This document shows, one piece after another, positions 1-7,294 of a stretch of DNA of 29,832 nucleotides (positions are counted from its first letter, which is position 1; each line of letters begins with the position of its first letter). The position numbers were made by a program, and so were the translations under genes. The stretch comes from a virus. The stretch lies in IMG/VR virus record IMGVR_UViG_3300046413_000896, positions 1-29,832 of that record. The stretch is one strand, 5' to 3'. Below the pieces are notes generated by a model, which made no database searches, was not told the origin of the DNA, and was given only the letters and a program-made list of their open reading frames with translations.

Positions 1-1317
1 GGCTCCTGTGATAAATACTGGAACAATCGCAGCTCCTACTGTCCTTGCTATCAAACCTCCGGCTGCTGCCGCTCCTGCAGAAGCACCTGCTGCCGTTCCC
101 GCCATGTTTATAGGGAGTGCTGCCGTTCCCGCTGCTGCCGCCATCATTGCTGCCTTTTGCGCACCATAGACCCCAGACATGCTTACCACCAAAGCATCGT
201 ACTCCACTACAAGCGCAGCCACCAATTCCGCTTCTGTGACCAAGGCAGTGTTGTGCGCTGAAGTAGCTGCAGTAGCGGCCACGGTAGCTGTTGTATCAGC
301 GGCTATACTCTGAGCCAAAGCCCAGTTTGCCACAGTCATAACGCCTCTGTAAGCCATCCACATTTTGCCAATGTTTAACAGCGCGTGACCAAAATTTAAT
401 ATTGTTTCTTTATTTTCCCTTAGGTAGCCTATGCCATCTTTAAGCGTAACAAAAAGATCTTTTAATTCAGTAGACTCCCCAAAAACCAGGCTGTTTTTAA
501 ACCTTAAAAATGCGATGCTTAGGTCATTTAAATTGCTCTGAATAGTGTTGGTACTCTCAGGCAAAAAACCTTCTAAAGATTGGGACTGCTTTTCAATGGC
601 TCGTAAAAGAACCATTGGATCAATATCTGTAAGTTTGCCTTTGTTACGGAGCTTGGCCAGTTCGTGTACGCTTACTCCCAGCTCGTCCGCTATAAATTTA
701 CCTATGCCAGACAGCTGCATCTCCAGTGGACGAAGGTGACGGGCATCCATAGCACCAGCTTCCAACATCTTACCGAGGTTCATTACAGCCGCATCAAGCT
801 GTCCGTCACCGAGGCCTTTCACCTTACCTATAAGCAGCAGTTCATCGTGCAGTTTACGCACTTCGTCCCCTGCTATACCACTACCGGACAGCATCGCAAG
901 GAACTTACCGTAAGAGTCTGTAGCCCCTTGTAGCTCTATCTTAAATTTGTCGGCCTCTGAGGATATAAAGGCGTTGTTGATAGCTCCTTCCTGCGCATTT
1001 TCTGATGCGAAAGTTATCCTCTTTACTGCAGTTTCGTAATCAGCAGCCCCCTGTACCGCATCCTTTACGAAATTAAATGCGCTATGCAGCCCGAAGCTAA
1101 CCCCAAAGGCTGCCGCCATGCCGCGCATAGCATCAGTTGTGGCTTGCAGAGATTTTGTTGTTGCGTTTAGTTCGGACGGTACTTTTTTAAGAGCACCGTT
1201 CAAAGTTGTTATAGACCTTTCTGCCCTACCAGCAGAGGTTTCCATGCTCCTCAGTTCGGCTTCCGCTCGCTGCGTGCCATCTATGTAAACTACATATCTT
1301 ACTTGCTGGTCTGCCAT
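1..1317 (-). CDS. Tail tape measure protein, N-terminal part (cut by window edge)
   Basis: The frame opens at ATG 1317 (MADQQVRYVVYIDG) and stays open to base 1, giving 439 residues of a longer protein. Tape measure proteins set tail length and sit inside the tail tube. Residues about 100-230 resemble the tape-measure N-terminal domain seen in many phages (alternating short helices, with GLGDGQLDAAVMNLGKM and HLRPLEMQLSGIGK). Past residue 300 the sequence turns Ala-rich and hydrophobic, typical of the transmembrane-like part of such proteins. Its ATG overlaps the TAA of the frameshifted chaperone reading frame (TAATG), which is the usual place for this gene in long-tailed phages. The C-terminus lies outside the window. 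Confident from both sequence and context. Confidence 0.88.
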   Translation of the reverse strand, partial: MADQQVRYVVYIDGTQRAEAELRSMETSAGRAERSITTLNGALKKVPSELNATTKSLQATTDAMRGMAAAFGVSFGLHSAFNFVKDAVQGAADYETAVKRITFASENAQEGAINNAFISSEADKFKIELQGATDSYGKFLAMLSGSGIAGDEVRKLHDELLLIGKVKGLGDGQLDAAVMNLGKMLEAGAMDARHLRPLEMQLSGIGKFIADELGVSVHELAKLRNKGKLTDIDPMVLLRAIEKQSQSLEGFLPESTNTIQSNLNDLSIAFLRFKNSLVFGESTELKDLFVTLKDGIGYLRENKETILNFGHALLNIGKMWMAYRGVMTVANWALAQSIAADTTATVAATAATSAHNTALVTEAELVAALVVEYDALVVSMSGVYGAQKAAMMAAAAGTAALPINMAGTAAGASAGAAAAGGLIARTVGAAIVPVFITGA

Positions 1318-1894
1318 TACTTGAAGTGTCTTAGGTCTAACATTCTCATTGCTCTCTGCATATTACCAATCATGTAACAGAGCTTGTCTATATCCCACGT
1401 CCGGACATCATCAGAGTAGCCATTGTAATGCAAAAGAAGGGCTACCTCTCCGGCCAGCCCTTCCTCACTCACACATATATCGTACTCCTCTAATTTTTTT
1501 TTATAATCGGCGTTGCCAACAGACTGAACTGGTTGAGGGCAAGGCAAGCGCCTTTCCAATACAGAGCCGAACCGTTTTTATCCAGTATGGCCTCGTGCGT
1601 TTCGCCTGGTATGATAAGCGACTCCAGCATCTGATGGCAAGCCTCCATTGAGAAGCCGTTAGAGAACTCCTGTCCTCTGTCCATCAATCTGAGCTGTCCT
1701 ATCAGGTCAGGCTCGTAAGCAAAACCTATGAGTGCGCCTGACGGATCAAGTTTCTCACTGCAAGGTATCACTATTGGGAAGACCTTACGGCCATTGCTGT
1801 TCTGTTCAATCTTGGCTTTCTGAGCGTCTACTCTCTGCCAAAGAGCCTCCATTTTCAGCTCTATTTCTTTTTTTGGGTCGATGTTTGGTTCCAT
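1317..1894 (-). CDS. Tail assembly chaperone, predicted -1 frameshift fusion (lambda gpGT analogue)
   Basis: Translation starting at 1894 that slips back one base on the A run at 1494-1502 would join residues 1-133 of the short form to 59 residues of the overlapping frame (KLEEYDICVSEEG to LDLRHFK), giving 192 residues. The second frame has no convincing start of its own and ends at TAA 1319-1317, overlapping the tape measure ATG. In lambda-like and Mu-like phages the longer minor product bridges the tail tube and tape measure. That this happens here is inferred from gene order, frame relation and the slippery heptamer. Confidence 0.72.
1490..1894 (-). CDS. Tail assembly chaperone, unshifted product (lambda gpG analogue)
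   Basis: A 134-residue protein starts at ATG 1894 (MEPNIDPKKEIELKMEAL) and ends in IIKKN just after a run of nine A. It lies between the tail tube gene and the tape measure gene, where phages encode the chaperone that coats the tape measure during tail assembly (lambda G, XkdN in PBSX-like phages). The start is one base after the tube stop. An acidic N-terminal helix is followed by a mixed alpha/beta body. The function is inferred from position and from the slippery stop region; sequence similarity alone is not decisive. Confidence 0.75.
   Translation of the reverse strand: MEPNIDPKKEIELKMEALWQRVDAQKAKIEQNSNGRKVFPIVIPCSEKLDPSGALIGFAYEPDLIGQLRLMDRGQEFSNGFSMEACHQMLESLIIPGETHEAILDKNGSALYWKGACLALNQFSLLATPIIKKN
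1494..1502 (-). other. Programmed -1 ribosomal frameshift site (A9 run)
   Basis: On the minus strand the zero frame reads ATA AAA AAA AAT TAG, so the heptamer A AAA AAA is in the right phase for a tandem -1 slip. The slip bypasses the TAG at once and enters the downstream frame as AAA TTA GAG. Nine A in a row inside a coding gene, just before its stop and just before a tape measure gene, fit the known tail-chaperone recoding signal. Confidence 0.72.
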
Positions 1895-1895
1895 G

Positions 1896-2312
1896 TTATT
1901 GTGGGTCGTTCAAGCCTGCAAATATACAGTCTATAACTTTAAAATGTTTTGTTTCTCCGGTCTTAGCATCCACACCGTTGTTCTTGAACTCCACGTTAGT
2001 AAGAGTGTCAGTGTATGGTATTGGGTTGCGTACGGTAGGTTTCCACAGCACTTTAACCACAAAGGCTGGTATCAGAGTGATGTCGCCACCTGGTGCTGCT
2101 GCCTCCAGACGCTTCAGCTCGTCAAGACTCATCTTGATCTGCATGCCGTCGTCCTTCACGTCACCGTAGCCCCTGCTGACAACCTTAGCGCCCACACCGT
2201 GATGGTCTTCTTTCATGCGTTCACGGTTGTAACGCACTTCCTGTGCCTCAAGCAGCGCAACTCCGCCTATGAGGATCTGTATGTCTGCCCACGATTTATT
2301 AGCTACTATCAT
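1896..2312 (-). CDS. Tail tube protein (probable)
   Basis: The 138-residue protein starts at ATG 2312 (MIVANKSWADIQI). Size and position, directly after the sheath gene and before the chaperone pair, match the tail tube protein of contractile phages, which polymerises into the inner DNA conduit. The sequence is beta-rich, with NPIPYTDTLTNVEFKNNGVDAKTGE near the end looking like tube-type strands. The phrase ITLIPAFVVKVLWK suggests a core strand. A TATATTTG on the minus strand (1926-1919) inside its last codons could be an internal promoter for the chaperone, but no matching TTTG lies upstream. The call rests mainly on gene order. Confidence 0.62.
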   Translation of the reverse strand: MIVANKSWADIQILIGGVALLEAQEVRYNRERMKEDHHGVGAKVVSRGYGDVKDDGMQIKMSLDELKRLEAAAPGGDITLIPAFVVKVLWKPTVRNPIPYTDTLTNVEFKNNGVDAKTGETKHFKVIDCIFAGLNDPQ

Positions 2313-2318
2313 CTGTTG

Positions 2319-3893
2319 TTACAGTTTTGCTTTGAATGAAATTGGTACCTCGATGAAGTCTGCAGTGACTGTTGGCTGGATGGCCACACCTACCACAATC
2401 TTACCGGTACTGAGAATGTTCTGTGTGTCGCTGATAGTCACCTTGAAGCCACTGATCTCTCCTGCTGCCTGCATCTGCGAGCCTACAGGGATAACTGCGC
2501 TGTCAAACACCTGGATAGAGGTGTAAGATATGGTGCCGTCAGCATTGAGCTGTATCTGGCTTTTCAGCAGGTCTATGATTGCTCCGTATACCAGCCTAAC
2601 TGCCTTCATCATGGTCCTTGTACGGCTGATGCGGTAGTATGGGCTTGTCTGCGCAATGTTGGTCCAGTCGTTGTTGAAGAACGTACCAACCTTGTTAGGT
2701 ATTGTGGTAGCGAACAGATAGCGGTACGCGTCCAGTTGGTCAAGCAGAGAGCTCGCCAGTGTGCTTACCTTGTTACCATTGGCCAGTGCAGGAACAGCCA
2801 TCTCAGTGCCATCACTGACATTGAAAGCGCCTATCTCACCGATGTCCTGGTTAACAGCGGCTACGCTCAGACAACCGAGTGTATTGCCGATGTCCTGTAT
2901 GCTCACGCCGCTGTTGATGTACAGCTGTGCGCCTGCTGCCTCACCATCCTGGTGGATGTCAGTAGTCACGAAGTAGTTACTTACGTTCTGCTGGTTCTCC
3001 AGTGTAGATGGATCAGTTATTGCTTTGATGTTTGGTGCGTAGATGATGGCTCCAAGCGGGTTGTATGCGCCAAAGAGATCCTCTCCACGTGCCTGTAGTT
3101 TAGTGCCGTTGGCTGTTACGTTGGCTGCTGAAGTAGCAGTGTTGTCATACACACCCATCACCCTTATCACACCCAGTGCTGCGTTCTGCAGAGTAACTAC
3201 GTCAGCAAAGGTAGAAGATACCGAACTGAAGAAGCCTATCCACAACACGCCGCTTGTGTTCTGTGCGAAGAAACGAGATACGATGTAGTACCACAGCGCT
3301 TTATTACTTGCGACACCGGCAGTAGCACCTCCGCTACCTGTACCGAACTGCTGAGTGATGGCCGTTGTAGCCGTACCTGTAGCAGTAAGCGCAACTGGTG
3401 TTGCGGTAACAGCAGGGTTCAGGCCTATGCCTATTCCCGGACGAGCTGTCAAAGTGATAGCTCCTGCGGTGTTAGTGGCTGTGTAGCCTGTAAGATAGGT
3501 GCGTGCATTGATTGCTGCCACTACTGCTGCTGCAAAAGTGGTAGCTGTAGGAGTTGCAGGGGCTGTGCCTGTTCCCAGGTCAACCACAGTTGTGCCTGTA
3601 GGGTTGGTTGAGGTAACAGGGTTAACTTCTGTCACTTTTATCTGCAGTGTGTCGCCGGCCGTTATAGAACCACTGATGGTCACTATGGCTTTAGCAGCAG
3701 TTTCATCGCTGTAGTTGTTGCTTATGCCCTTGCTTACCGCATCTGACAGGCTGTAGACCGGTTGGTATGCGTTGGTGGCAAAGGAACCCGGAGCGGTACC
3801 GTACAAGCATATGCCTGCCACGCCATCATTGCTGAGTGCGGCCTGCCCTAAACTTTCGTTACCTAATATGAATGATACCTGACTGCGTGCCAT
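2319..3893 (-). CDS. Contractile tail sheath protein (DUF2586-like)
   Basis: The 524-residue protein starts at ATG 3893 (MARSQVSFILGNESLGQ). It forms the contractile outer cylinder that drives the tube through the envelope. The N-terminal part (VAGICLYGTAP) and the C-terminal half (DIHQDGEAAGAQLYINSGVSIQDIGNTLG, later TRTMMKAVRLVYGAIIDLLKSQ and AAGEISGFKVTISDTQNILSTGKIVVGVAIQP) have the sheath pattern: a core domain in which both ends join, followed by a polymerisation arm. Residues about 65-195 look like an inserted Thr/Ala-rich beta-sandwich (ISGSITAGDTLQIKV) that would face outward. Adjacent tube and chaperone genes support the call. Confidence 0.82.
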   Translation of the reverse strand: MARSQVSFILGNESLGQAALSNDGVAGICLYGTAPGSFATNAYQPVYSLSDAVSKGISNNYSDETAAKAIVTISGSITAGDTLQIKVTEVNPVTSTNPTGTTVVDLGTGTAPATPTATTFAAAVVAAINARTYLTGYTATNTAGAITLTARPGIGIGLNPAVTATPVALTATGTATTAITQQFGTGSGGATAGVASNKALWYYIVSRFFAQNTSGVLWIGFFSSVSSTFADVVTLQNAALGVIRVMGVYDNTATSAANVTANGTKLQARGEDLFGAYNPLGAIIYAPNIKAITDPSTLENQQNVSNYFVTTDIHQDGEAAGAQLYINSGVSIQDIGNTLGCLSVAAVNQDIGEIGAFNVSDGTEMAVPALANGNKVSTLASSLLDQLDAYRYLFATTIPNKVGTFFNNDWTNIAQTSPYYRISRTRTMMKAVRLVYGAIIDLLKSQIQLNADGTISYTSIQVFDSAVIPVGSQMQAAGEISGFKVTISDTQNILSTGKIVVGVAIQPTVTADFIEVPISFKAKL

Positions 3894-3920
3894 TTATTGA
3901 TCTTTTAAAATGAGTATTGA

Positions 3921-4328
3921 TTATTTCTTACCGCCTTTGGCCTTAGCAGCCAGAAGTGCTTTCAGTTCATCGTCTGATATCTCCAGCAAGCTCAGGATGG
4001 CCTCTTTAGTAAGGTCTACCTGTGGGAGTATCAGTCCTGCACCTGCTACCGGCTTGATGGCCAATACCTGCTCTGGTGTCAGGGTGCTGACTATCTTGAA
4101 CTGAGTGTCTTCAGCATCAGTGGCAGTACGTATAACATCTTTCACAGACTTGCCTGTGAGGATGCCGTTCGCACTTCTCTCAGGCACGTCACGAAGACGT
4201 GTGTACAGGCTGCCTTTGTGGTCAAAAGCCCTGAAATGGTGCCTGCCGTCAGAAGTGAAGTGTACTTCTTTTATGTTCTTGTGCGTGAGCAAAGTGTCAT
4301 GCAGCTCTTGTGTTACTATCGGTTCCAT
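3921..4328 (-). CDS. Virion-module protein of unknown function
   Basis: A 135-residue protein starts at ATG 4328 (MEPIVTQELHDTLL). The N-terminal half is mixed alpha/beta (KEVHFTSDGRHHFRAFDHKG). The C-terminal half is helical (EAILSLLEISDDELKALLAAK) and ends in a basic tail, KAKGGKK. It lies between the exported protein gene and the sheath gene, in the same direction, with 27 bases to the sheath. I do not recognise the family. A head-tail joining or assembly role is possible from position only. Confidence 0.6.
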   Translation of the reverse strand: MEPIVTQELHDTLLTHKNIKEVHFTSDGRHHFRAFDHKGSLYTRLRDVPERSANGILTGKSVKDVIRTATDAEDTQFKIVSTLTPEQVLAIKPVAGAGLILPQVDLTKEAILSLLEISDDELKALLAAKAKGGKK

Positions 4329-4368
4329 GCTTGTTGCTTGAGAAGTGGATTAATGTGTGGGAGATGAA

Positions 4369-4815
4369 TTAGTAGGTGTAGTTGAGGTTACGTGATGTTT
4401 CCACCAGGTTCTTACCGTCAAAATACAATTCCAGATGGCATCTCTTGCTGGCCGTAAGCGCTATCCTATACGTGCCTGTGCTCACCACGAAGTTACCGAG
4501 CAGTGCGAATACGCCTGTCTGTGCCGGGTTTATGACATCTATGATGACGATATCGCCTTTGTACATGCCTGCAGCACTTTTAAGCCTGAAGGCAGCACTA
4601 TCCGTGATAGTTACTTTGTAGTACGTTACTGCTTTGGCAGGACGTACATCCAGAGTGTCCAGTGTTGAGCTGGCGGCATCAGTGCGCGATACGCTCTGGT
4701 AGCCGATAACATTAGAACTGTAGTCACCGTTCACATCGTTACGTGTGCTGGTGTTCTGTGCGAAGGACAGAATACTGAAAGTCAGAAGCGATATGATCGC
4801 AAAAAGTTTTTTCAT
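4369..4815 (-). CDS. Exported small protein with Sec signal peptide in the capsid region
   Basis: The likely start is ATG 4815, giving 148 residues that begin MKKLFAIISLLTFSILSFA followed by QN. This is a standard signal peptide: two Lys, a 13-residue hydrophobic core, and a cleavage site near residue 19. The mature part is beta-rich, with YYKVTITDSAAFRLKSAAG, GDIVIIDVINPAQTGVFALLG, and ELYFDGKNLVETS, like the small beta domains of head decoration or fibre proteins. A longer in-frame start at 4905 would overlap the capsid gene and hide the signal, so I reject it. A TATCTTTG box at 4851-4844 gives it a possible promoter of its own. It could be a moron acting at the cell surface or a decoration protein; neither is shown. 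Confidence 0.72.
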   Translation of the reverse strand: MKKLFAIISLLTFSILSFAQNTSTRNDVNGDYSSNVIGYQSVSRTDAASSTLDTLDVRPAKAVTYYKVTITDSAAFRLKSAAGMYKGDIVIIDVINPAQTGVFALLGNFVVSTGTYRIALTASKRCHLELYFDGKNLVETSRNLNYTY

Positions 4816-4843
4816 TGCTTTGTTTGTTTTGAAATGATTTATG

Positions 4844-4851
4844 CAAAGATA
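4844..4851 (-). promoter_or_regulatory. Candidate -7 promoter box for the exported protein gene
   Basis: The minus strand reads TATCTTTG, matching the Bacteroidota -7 consensus TAnnTTTG, 28 bases before ATG 4815. No TTTG sits at the expected -33 distance, so this is half of a promoter pattern only. Confidence 0.45.
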
Positions 4852-4855
4852 GCAA

Positions 4856-4879
4856 ACTTCACGGATTAAACCGTGAAGT
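4856..4879 (-). terminator. Hairpin at the end of the capsid gene, possible terminator
   Basis: A perfect 9-bp inverted repeat (ACTTCACGG / CCGTGAAGT, 6-base loop) spans the capsid stop codon at 4866-4868. On the minus strand it is followed by TTGCTATCTTTG, moderately T-rich but without a clean T run. It could attenuate transcription, protect the capsid mRNA end, or bind a regulator of the adjoining promoter box. Confidence 0.45.
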
Positions 4880-5855
4880 CTGCTGCTGTCAGTGTTGTCC
4901 AACAAGCGATCTCGTTACCGAACTTGATCTGTGTGTTGAATTTCATCAATGCTTTGATGAAGTATGTTTCATCCTGAACACGAGTCCTGTCAATCTGCAG
5001 GGTGTTCTCGTCTTCCTTACTGTTCATACCGATGTGCAGAGCACCCATAAGGTCCTTCGTGCCTTCGCAGAACAGGATAGTGTTGTCAGGAAAACCGTTC
5101 AGTACCACGATCTCGTATCCACCGAATACACGCTGGCCGCTCTCCCTGTACTCAATACCTTTGTAGGTAGGAGAAAGCAGGAACTGCCTCCAGATGTCCG
5201 CTGTCTTAGGCGACATCATGTACTTCATCCTGTCGTACTTGCCTACCAACGCCTTTTTATAGGTGGTGATAAGGGTAAGCAGCTCATTCATAGCTGCGAG
5301 TATGTTTGAGGTTGTGAGCGTTGCCGGTGAAGCAGCGTTCAGTACAGTCGCGTCATTCACAATACGCTTCATGAAGCCGTCACAGAACTGCAGGTCATAC
5401 CTGGAGTCAGACTGGTCAGTGATAGACTGGAAGTCGGTAGAACTCATCCACCAGCCAATCTCCATGTTCTGTCCGAAGGTTGTCTGCATCACCATGTACA
5501 ACACGTAGCTCGTGAAGTCCGGTGTCAGGTTACGCTCCAGCATCAACCTTGTAAGGTCAACACTTTCCCACTGTGCCTCAAGGACAGATGGGTTGTACGT
5601 CATGTACAGCATCGCCGACTCTGGCTGCAGAATTTTCTCTGCTACCGTGATGGTGCCACGAGGATCTGTTGGCGTAGGGTTACGTGGCTGGAGGCCGCCG
5701 CTGAACGTCATGTTACTGATGTTCACCTTGTATTTGATACCGTCCCACACACTCACCACACCGCTGCGGATAGTCTGCGCCTCAAAAAGTGCTGGTAGCC
5801 AGTACTGGCTCGCGTGGGTACCTGTATACGAGGTTCCCGTCATTACTACTGCCAT
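4866..5855 (-). CDS. Major capsid protein (HK97-fold, probable)
   Basis: The 329-residue protein starts at ATG 5855 (MAVVMTGTSYTG; a second ATG five codons in is possible). Size, position directly after the protease/scaffold gene, and the mix of a long central helix region (SNILAAMNELLTLITTYKKALVGKYDRMKYMMSP in part) with a C-terminal GGYEIVVLNGFPDNTILFCEG segment fit phage capsid subunits. The motif of a long helix followed by a P-domain strand that names a target position is usual for capsid proteins. The subunits form the icosahedral shell. Its stop lies inside a 9-bp hairpin. No N-terminal pro-sequence is evident, which fits a separate scaffold. Confidence 0.78.
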   Translation of the reverse strand: MAVVMTGTSYTGTHASQYWLPALFEAQTIRSGVVSVWDGIKYKVNISNMTFSGGLQPRNPTPTDPRGTITVAEKILQPESAMLYMTYNPSVLEAQWESVDLTRLMLERNLTPDFTSYVLYMVMQTTFGQNMEIGWWMSSTDFQSITDQSDSRYDLQFCDGFMKRIVNDATVLNAASPATLTTSNILAAMNELLTLITTYKKALVGKYDRMKYMMSPKTADIWRQFLLSPTYKGIEYRESGQRVFGGYEIVVLNGFPDNTILFCEGTKDLMGALHIGMNSKEDENTLQIDRTRVQDETYFIKALMKFNTQIKFGNEIACWTTLTAADFTV

Positions 5856-5914
5856 GTTGCTATAGTTTTATTTTAGTTGCTTAATGGTTTGTCTATTTAT
5901 TTGATCTTTATGCC

Positions 5915-6982
5915 TTAGATACGCACAGGTGCTGAAGTCATGTAATCGCTTACACTCAGGATAGTGCTACCTGTTCTTGCAGGTGCCTGCTCACCGTTAC
6001 CACCGATCTGCGGTGCTTTTGGTGCCTGTGCGTTTACGTTGAGTGCTTCCAGCAGTTGTTTAGTGCCATCGAAGTCTTCAGTGGCCATCTTTGTCCACTT
6101 AGCCACTATCTCAGGCTTGTCTGCTATACGCTTGCCCTTGTGCTCGTTTACCAGAGAAGTTGCAGCCGCCAGTTTAGCGCTGTTCTCAATCTCTGTGAGT
6201 TTTGCAGTAGCCTCATCACGTTCAGCGTTTGCAAGGTTCAGCGTTTCAGTCAGCGTTTCGATCTTAGCGGCGTGTGCTGCTACTTTCTGCTCTGCTTCAT
6301 TTTTAGCTGAAAGGATATTGCGAATAGCCGCTTCCTGTGCTTCTGCGCTGGCTTCGTTATGGAGCTGCAGCATTTCGTTAATTTTGCTCATATGCTTAAT
6401 TGTTGAAAGTCTTTTTTGTATGTGCTTTTCTGAAACCGAGTTAACCTCTGTGACATCGGAGCTGTTTGTAAATTCAAGTATCTCACTGCAGTTAACCACC
6501 TCATCATACAAGCCGTATTCTTTGGCCATTTGTGTTGTGATGATCGTTTCGCTCCTCATCAGCTCTCTCATGGCATCTTTAGTGAGTGTGCTGCGAGAGG
6601 ATAGCATGGTTGCTACGCTGTCGTTCATCTCCTCTATGGTGACTCCTGCTGCGTTTACCGCTTCATGCACAAGACCGAGGCCGTGTGATGTCCAGATACG
6701 CTTGTTACCTGCCTGGTAAACCCAACCGGCTGTGCTGTCCACGATGCCCTGGTTGATGGTAGTTACGTTAAGCCCGGAGTTCTTCAGTGCGGAGTACATG
6801 CTGTAGCCTTCAGCCACATTACCACCCTTACTGTTTATCCATACCTCAACCTCCTTTTTACCAGAGCTGACAAGTGAAAGAACTTCTCTGCTGAACTGCT
6901 GTCCATCACCCTTTTTAATAACGCCATCGAGTAGCATTATCGGCTTTGCTGCCTGTGGGTTCTGTACAAAAACGTAATTCAC
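5915..6982 (-). CDS. ClpP-like prohead protease fused to scaffold domain
   Basis: I choose GTG 6982 (355 residues); a TTG at 7030 and an ATG near residue 16 are alternatives. Residues about 14-150 are a ClpP/S14-type protease: GIVDSTAGWVYQAG aligns with the ClpP nucleophile segment (Ser83), and GLGLVHEA aligns with the histidine segment (His106). The INSKGGNVAEG stretch is the oxyanion-side loop. Residues about 195-300 form a charged coiled coil (EAQEAAIRNILSAKNEAEQ onward), as in scaffolds that shape the prohead. The C-terminus is flexible, Pro/Gly-rich. An ATG at 6391 (MSKINEMLQLHNE) falls exactly at the join and could start a separate 158-residue scaffold. The capsid gene follows after about 60 bases. 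Confidence 0.85.
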   Translation of the reverse strand: MNYVFVQNPQAAKPIMLLDGVIKKGDGQQFSREVLSLVSSGKKEVEVWINSKGGNVAEGYSMYSALKNSGLNVTTINQGIVDSTAGWVYQAGNKRIWTSHGLGLVHEAVNAAGVTIEEMNDSVATMLSSRSTLTKDAMRELMRSETIITTQMAKEYGLYDEVVNCSEILEFTNSSDVTEVNSVSEKHIQKRLSTIKHMSKINEMLQLHNEASAEAQEAAIRNILSAKNEAEQKVAAHAAKIETLTETLNLANAERDEATAKLTEIENSAKLAAATSLVNEHKGKRIADKPEIVAKWTKMATEDFDGTKQLLEALNVNAQAPKAPQIGGNGEQAPARTGSTILSVSDYMTSAPVRI

Positions 6983-7018
6983 GATATAAAGATGGAAATA
7001 AGAAAATGTTATCCCTAC

Positions 7019-7034
7019 AAGGTTGCGCAACCTT
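7019..7034. promoter_or_regulatory. Perfect 16-bp palindrome, candidate operator
   Basis: AAGGTTGCGCAACCTT is a perfect palindrome with no loop, lying directly after the RHH gene stop and before the protease start. With no spacer it is a poor hairpin but a good dimer-binding site. Proximity suggests it is bound by the RHH protein encoded next to it; this is inference. Confidence 0.45.
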
Positions 7035-7222
7035 TATTTCAAAAGTTCTGAAACCTTGGTAGTAGTGCCTTTTGACTTTTCAATCCTGTCTATCTTTTCC
7101 TTGACAGCATCAATGATGAACTGACTCATATTTCCTTGCGCATGCTGCACTATTTTCTTCTTCATAGGCAGAGGTGGCAGGAAGCTGACCCTGCGCGTTT
7201 TGTACTGTTCGTTATACTCCAT
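7034..7222 (-). CDS. Small ribbon-helix-helix (Arc/CopG-like) DNA-binding protein
   Basis: The 62-residue protein starts at ATG 7222. It shows the ribbon-helix-helix layout: basic strand KTRRVSFL (8-15), helix A about 17-29 (LPMKKKIVQHAQG), a Gly-Asn turn at 30-31, and helix B about 32-48 (MSQFIIDAVKEKIDRIEKS), then a polar tail. Such proteins dimerise and insert the ribbon into the major groove at palindromes. It sits between the tail fibre gene and the protease gene, an unusual place for a regulator, with a perfect palindrome touching its stop codon. It may autoregulate or time the capsid genes. Fold call is by pattern only. Confidence 0.68.
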   Translation of the reverse strand: MEYNEQYKTRRVSFLPPLPMKKKIVQHAQGNMSQFIIDAVKEKIDRIEKSKGTTTKVSELLK

Positions 7223-7264
7223 AGTCGGTGTTTTTGGTTATTGTCAGCCTCAGACTCTCTGCCT

Positions 7265-7294
7265 CAAATATTGTTAGTCAAGTTCAAATTCAAA
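7265..7294 (-). promoter_or_regulatory. Weak candidate promoter before the RHH gene
   Basis: The minus strand carries TTTG (7294-7291), an 18-base spacer, and AATATTTG (7272-7265), one mismatch from TAnnTTTG. It overlaps the last codons of the tail fibre gene and lies 43 bases before ATG 7222. One mismatch and a short spacer make this tentative. Confidence 0.3.

Noticed and set aside
1919-1926. TATATTTG on the minus strand as promoter for the tail chaperone
   Set aside because: The box is in the right place, but no TTTG exists at the -33 distance and it lies within a coding sequence.
5964-6719. Long plus-strand open frame (251 codons) opposite the protease gene
   Set aside because: It is the mirror of a strongly supported minus-strand gene; its Ser/Ala/Cys-rich translation is typical of antisense reading.
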